Assembly (NCBI GenBank): GCA_900554595.1
Contig: USHZ01000085.1
Span: 1 to 8,284, forward strand
Origin: an uncultured Collinsella sp.
Lineage (GTDB): Bacteria > Actinomycetota > Coriobacteriia > Coriobacteriales > Coriobacteriaceae
Direction: 5' to 3'
DNA length: 8,284 bases
Both the position numbers and the translations under genes were made by a program. Below, piece by piece: positions 6,014-8,284 of this stretch (the first letter of the stretch is position 1; every line of letters begins with the position of its first letter). The notes beneath the pieces were generated by a model. The model made no database searches. It saw only the letters and a list, made by a program, of their open reading frames with translations, and was not told where the DNA came from.

Positions 6014-6106
6014 AAAACAGCAAGCAATCTACCTGCGGTTTTATTTTTGCGATTTTCTGTATGGTCGGAGGTTCGCTATCCAGCCCCGTAATCCGGCATA
6101 GTTTTG
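5953..6106 (+). repeat. Long inverted-repeat unit C
   Basis: This is a 154-bp unit. Left arm 5953-5976 and right arm 6083-6106 are perfectly complementary over 24 bases (CAAAACTATGCCGGATTACG plus GGGC). The box TCTACCTGCGGTTTT is at 6028-6042, again centred 5.5 bp right of the dyad, and the dyad lies 251 bp from that of unit B. The right arm ends AGTTTTGTT and is followed by a GCGGCCC stretch, as in unit A. The plus-strand translation in the frame starting at 5854 gives YPLFLKNSKQSTCGF, then IFAIFCMVGGSLSSPVIRHS. As RNA from either strand the ends would form an A-tract/stem/T-tract arrangement around a ~106-nt loop, so weak bidirectional terminator activity is possible. Confidence 0.87.
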
Positions 6107-6121
6107 TTAGCGGCGGCCCAA

Positions 6122-6139
6122 CCGCGCGTTCACGCGCGG
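6122..6139. repeat. Short GC hairpin CCGCGCG-TTCA-CGCGCGG
   Basis: A perfect 7-bp stem (6122-6128 with 6133-6139) has a four-base loop TTCA. Its last two bases are also the first two of the larger hairpin at 6138-6171, so the two stems compete at one edge. It lies beyond the large hairpin when transcribed from echF. Confidence 0.6.
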
Positions 6140-6171
6140 GGCCGGCGGGGCATTTTTGCCCCGCCGGCCCC
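6138..6171 (-). terminator. Strong GC-rich hairpin downstream of echF
   Basis: GGGGCCGGCGGGGC (6138-6151) and GCCCCGCCGGCCCC (6158-6171) form a perfect 14-bp stem with a six-base loop (ATTTTT on plus, AAAAAT on minus). It begins 32 bp past the echF stop, where an operon terminator would be expected, and is the strongest simple hairpin I see in the window. There is no T-tract after the stem on either strand, so it would be a terminator without a U-tail, an mRNA 3'-end stabiliser, or both. Confidence 0.5.
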
Positions 6172-6206
6172 CATTCCAGCGCTATACCAGCCCCATTCCA
6201 GCGCTA
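6169..6206. repeat. 22-bp tandem duplication at the echF stop codon
   Basis: CCCCATTCCAGCGCTA occurs at 6169-6184 and 6191-6206, offset by 22 bp. On the minus strand each copy begins TAGCGCTGG, and the first TAG is the echF stop. It looks like a small local duplication that left the protein unchanged. Confidence 0.7.
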
Positions 6207-6545
6207 CTCCGGCTTGGTTTCTACCGTGGGAGTCTTGGTCGCCGCAACTGAGGTGCGGGCGGTATCCATAGTCAGGCAGTGCTTGGGGCAGCTCTCGATG
6301 CACTCGCCGCACACCACGCAGACATACGGGTCGATCGACCACGTTCCGCCTTTGCGATCGACCGCGAGTGCGCCCGCCGGGCAGCGACGCGCGCACATGC
6401 CGCAGCAGATGCACACGTCCATGTCGTTGACGATGTGCCCGCGCAGGCGCTCGGGCGCCGTCAGCTTCTCCTGCGGATAGCACACCGTTACCGGCTGCTT
6501 GACCATAGAACCCAAGGCCGTCTTGGCAAATGTCAGTAAACTCAT
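6204..6545 (-). CDS. echF: Ech hydrogenase ferredoxin-like subunit EchF
   Basis: This 113-residue 2x[4Fe-4S] protein passes electrons between soluble ferredoxin and the hydrogenase core (EchC/EchE). It is related to NuoI of complex I. The first cluster motif is C45-x2-C48-x2-C51-x3-C55-P and the second is C76-x2-C79-x2-C82-x3-C86-P; all eight ligands are present. Extra cysteines occur at 22, 47 and 90. The N-terminus MSLLTFAKTALGSMVKQPVT is the amphipathic segment typical of EchF/HycF-type subunits. The last ~20 residues are a polar Thr/Lys-rich tail. The ATG lies 7 bp after the echE stop with GGAAAGG just upstream, so it is the last gene of the operon. A generic ferredoxin is the alternative, but the order D-E-F matches the echABCDEF operon. 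Confidence 0.88.
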   Translation of the reverse strand: MSLLTFAKTALGSMVKQPVTVCYPQEKLTAPERLRGHIVNDMDVCICCGMCARRCPAGALAVDRKGGTWSIDPYVCVVCGECIESCPKHCLTMDTARTSVAATKTPTVETKPE

Positions 6546-6552
6546 GCCGCGC

Positions 6553-7641
6553 CTACCTTTCCGTGCAGCTAATGCAGGGGTCGATGGTCAGGATAATCAT
6601 GGGCACGTTGGCAAGGAGCACGCCCTGCAGCGCATGCGTCAGACCCGCCAGGTTCTGCGATGTCGGCGTGCGCACGCGAAAACGGTCCAGGTTCTTGGTG
6701 CCGTTGCCGCGCACATAGTAATACGCCTCGCCACGCGGCTGCTCAATCACAACCTCGCCACGCGCGCCGTCGGCCGGCGTGAGCTTGGTGCGCCCGCCGA
6801 TTCCGTCGTGCGGAATCTTGCCCACAAGCTCTTTGATAATGTCCATGGCCTGGGTGACCTCGGCACAACGCACCTGGCAGCGGGCATAGCAGTCGCCATC
6901 GGTGGCAACGATGGGCTCAAACGCGGCCAGGTCCGCATAGGCACCGTCGCCGAACATGCGCACGTCGTAATCCACGCCCGAGGCGCGCCCGAACGGGCCG
7001 ACCATCGAAAGCTCCAGCGCATCCTTCTTGCTGATCACGCCCACGCCGTGCAGGCGCTCGCCGCAGCTGTCGTCGTCCAAAAACGTATGCACCAGGGCCT
7101 CGTAGTCGGGACGCATGGTATCGAGCGTCTGGACAATACCCGCCAGCTCAGAGTCCTCAATATCGTGCTTAAGGCCGCCGATCTCGTTAATCGAAAGGAT
7201 CACGCGGCCGCCGCAAGTGCTCTCAAAGATCTTGAGAATCTGCTCGCGCAGCGTCCACGACCGATAGAACAGCGCCTCGAAGCCAAAGGCATCGGCGAGC
7301 AGGCCCAGCCACAGCAGATGCGAGTGAATGCGCGAGAGCTCGTGCAAAATGGTACGGATATACTGCACGCGACCGGGCACCTCGATGCCGAGCATACGCT
7401 CGCAGGCGCTGGCATAGCCGTAGCTGTGACCCACGGCGCAGATGCCGCAGATGCGCTCGGCGATGTAGCCAAACTGATGCATATCGCGCTTTTCGGTGAG
7501 CTTCTCGAGTCCGCGGTGCACAAAGCCGATCTGCGGAATCGCCTCGATGACGCGATCGTCCTCGATCACCAGGTCCAGATGAAGCGGCTCGGGCAGCACC
7601 GGGTGTTGCGGGCCAAACGGAATAACGGAGCGATGCGCCAT
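6553..7641 (-). CDS. echE: Ech [NiFe]-hydrogenase large (catalytic) subunit EchE
   Basis: This 362-residue protein carries the Ni-Fe site that reduces protons or oxidises H2 at the membrane. It is homologous to NuoD. Both nickel-ligand pairs are intact: RICGIC (C65, C68) followed by GHS, and DPCISC (C355, C358) near the end. Other family features are GPQHP (10-14), GFVHRGLEKL (39-48) and a histidine-rich helix around 100-108. The length fits compact Ech/CooH subunits and not HycE/HyfG, which carry a fused NuoC-like domain; here that domain is a separate gene, echD. The protein ends four residues after the last cysteine, with no C-terminal peptide for maturation cleavage. The ATG lies 5 bp past the echD stop, with an AAGGAGG inside the end of echD. 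The retained nickel ligands argue against a plain complex I NuoD. Confidence 0.93.
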   Translation of the reverse strand: MAHRSVIPFGPQHPVLPEPLHLDLVIEDDRVIEAIPQIGFVHRGLEKLTEKRDMHQFGYIAERICGICAVGHSYGYASACERMLGIEVPGRVQYIRTILHELSRIHSHLLWLGLLADAFGFEALFYRSWTLREQILKIFESTCGGRVILSINEIGGLKHDIEDSELAGIVQTLDTMRPDYEALVHTFLDDDSCGERLHGVGVISKKDALELSMVGPFGRASGVDYDVRMFGDGAYADLAAFEPIVATDGDCYARCQVRCAEVTQAMDIIKELVGKIPHDGIGGRTKLTPADGARGEVVIEQPRGEAYYYVRGNGTKNLDRFRVRTPTSQNLAGLTHALQGVLLANVPMIILTIDPCISCTER

Positions 7642-7646
7642 GGACC

Positions 7647-8270
7647 TTACGCCTCCTTTTTCTGCTTGTCGCGGGCGGCCTTGGCGGCAAGCGCCGCGCG
7701 GACCTTGGCCGCTTTCTCGGGATCCATGGCGGCGAGCTTTGCCTCCATCTCGGCAGCCTTGAGCGCGGCCTTCGCAGCAGCCTCGTCATGCTGAGCATCG
7801 GAGCCGGCTGCGGCCTTGCGCGCCTTGGCCTCGGCGGCGGCGCGGACCTTCATGGCCTTCTCGCGCGCGGCCTTCACCTCGGGCGTGATCACACTCATGG
7901 GTTCGGCAGTCGAGACCTGGTAGAAAAAGCCCTTAAAGTCAATCTGCATGTCGGTGATGGCAAGACCAAACAGGTCGTGCGCCTCGTTCTCAAACGGGAA
8001 CACCGCCGGATAATACGAGCTGATGGACGGAATCTCCTGGTACTGGTCGATACCCTCGACCACCAGATTCTCAATCGCATAGCTGCCGTCCTGCGCAATA
8101 TGCTCCCGAGCAGCACGAACGTTGATAAACGTATAGACCAGGCGATACGAGCCGTCGTCGACGTTGCGCTCAGCATGCATTTGCACAAAGCGCGCGCCGA
8201 CGCCCTTGAGCGCCTGGACATGCGACAGGAGCTCGTCGATCCCGACGGTGGTATAGATAGCCTTTTGCAT
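7647..8270 (-). CDS. echD: Ech hydrogenase subunit EchD (NuoC-like) with long Ala/Lys-rich tail
   Basis: This 207-residue subunit corresponds to the 30-kDa (NuoC) subunit of complex I and helps join the peripheral hydrogenase arm. Residues 1-125 are the conserved domain, with the family signature in YYPAVFPFENEAHDLFGL (86-103). Residues ~130-207 are an unusual extension rich in Ala, Lys, Glu and Arg, predicted to be one or two long helices and possibly a coiled coil, with a loosely repeated KVRAA pattern (141-145 and 189-193). As I recall, ordinary EchD proteins are about 110-130 residues and lack this. An AAGGAGG lies just before the ATG, and the ATG overlaps an upstream stop as TAATG. CooU is a close alternative name, but the D-E-F order favours Ech. 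Confidence 0.85.
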   Translation of the reverse strand: MQKAIYTTVGIDELLSHVQALKGVGARFVQMHAERNVDDGSYRLVYTFINVRAAREHIAQDGSYAIENLVVEGIDQYQEIPSISSYYPAVFPFENEAHDLFGLAITDMQIDFKGFFYQVSTAEPMSVITPEVKAAREKAMKVRAAAEAKARKAAAGSDAQHDEAAAKAALKAAEMEAKLAAMDPEKAAKVRAALAAKAARDKQKKEA

Positions 8271-8284
8271 TACTCGGCCTCCTT
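8270..8284 (-). CDS. 3' end of upstream hydrogenase gene (probably echC), partial
   Basis: On the minus strand the last four codons before echD read Lys-Glu-Ala-Glu followed by TAA (8270-8272), which shares a base with the echD ATG (TAATG). One-base overlaps of this kind are common inside operons. From the Ech gene order this should be echC, the NuoB-like small subunit, but only 15 bases are visible and no family feature can be checked. Confidence 0.4.
   Translation of the reverse strand, partial: KEAE

Larger units (their letters stand above)
5394..6203. other. 810-bp convergent intergenic region with a repeat array
   Basis: The region separates the 3' ends of the response regulator (plus) and echF (minus). 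It holds three ~150-bp inverted-repeat units at ~250-bp spacing, related spacers between them, and two GC-rich hairpins next to echF. The spacers (5608-5703 and 5854-5952) are also related: both contain CGCAAG followed by a CCRTTTTCYTCC block (5660-5671 and 5899-5910). The units are visibly more AT-rich than the neighbouring genes. No gene with a convincing ribosome site, codon use or family match was found, although peptide-level repeats exist (see the unit entries). Confidence 0.8.

Noticed and set aside
5454..6106. Classical MITE or IS remnants with target-site duplications
   Set aside because: The flanks of the units show no short direct duplications at the arm ends and no transposase fragment, so a transposon origin is possible but unsupported.
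5394..6203. CRISPR array
   Set aside because: The repeats are long palindromes of ~150 bp with related spacers, not short identical repeats with unique spacers, and no cas genes are present.
5394..6203. Integron attC sites or retron msr/msd RNA
   Set aside because: No integrase or reverse transcriptase is encoded, no GTTRRRY core pair is evident, and the arms lie too far apart with a fixed central box.
5854..6480. A 208-codon plus-strand frame running from unit C into the antisense of echF
   Set aside because: Its first part is the repeat-derived STCGF module and the rest crosses two strong hairpins and the antisense of echF; it has no ribosome site and is not one gene.
6499..7794. A 431-codon plus-strand open frame opposite echE and echD
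   Set aside because: It is the antisense shadow of two clear Ech genes; its translation is His/Arg/Ala-rich without any family motif, as expected in high-GC DNA.

Overview
The window looks like chromosomal DNA from a high-GC anaerobic actinobacterium, most likely a gut Coriobacteriia member such as Collinsella. This is inferred from the strong G/C third-position preference, an Ech-type hydrogenase operon and the style of the intergenic repeats; no taxonomic marker gene is present.

Layout. (1) Positions 1-94 hold a degenerate tandem repeat with an inverted repeat. (2) 95-3422, minus strand: a three-gene ABC exporter operon, ATPase then permease then permease, with a 9-bp gap and a 14-bp overlap. 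(3) 3423-3621: a divergent promoter region. (4) 3622-5393, plus strand: a DesK/NarL-type histidine kinase and a LuxR/NarL-type response regulator, overlapping as ATGA. (5) 5394-6203: an 810-bp intergenic region between convergent genes, with three regularly spaced ~150-bp inverted-repeat units and two GC-rich hairpins. (6) 6204-8284, minus strand: the distal end of an energy-converting [NiFe]-hydrogenase operon, echD-echE-echF, preceded by the last codons of an upstream gene (expected echC).

How the genes work together. The kinase/regulator pair probably senses a membrane-active compound or envelope stress and controls the divergent exporter. One ATPase, two ABC-2 permeases, a DesK-type kinase and a NarL-type regulator is the same set as the Bacillus linearmycin-resistance locus (lnrJK-lnrLMN) and resembles yvfRS-yvfTU. 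The Ech subunits would form part of a membrane hydrogenase that moves electrons between ferredoxin and protons/H2 and couples this to ion translocation.

The least explained part is the repeat array. Units A (5454-5607), B (5704-5853) and C (5953-6106) have near-perfect or perfect arms that differ between units. A 15-bp box, identical in all three, sits exactly 5.5 bp from each dyad centre. Dyads are about 250 bp apart, and unit A's interior is inverted relative to its flanks. The box and surrounding DNA translate in frame to a recurring peptide (STCGF...), with differences enriched at third codon positions. The array may therefore be a palindromic mobile or RNA element, decayed small-protein modules, or both.
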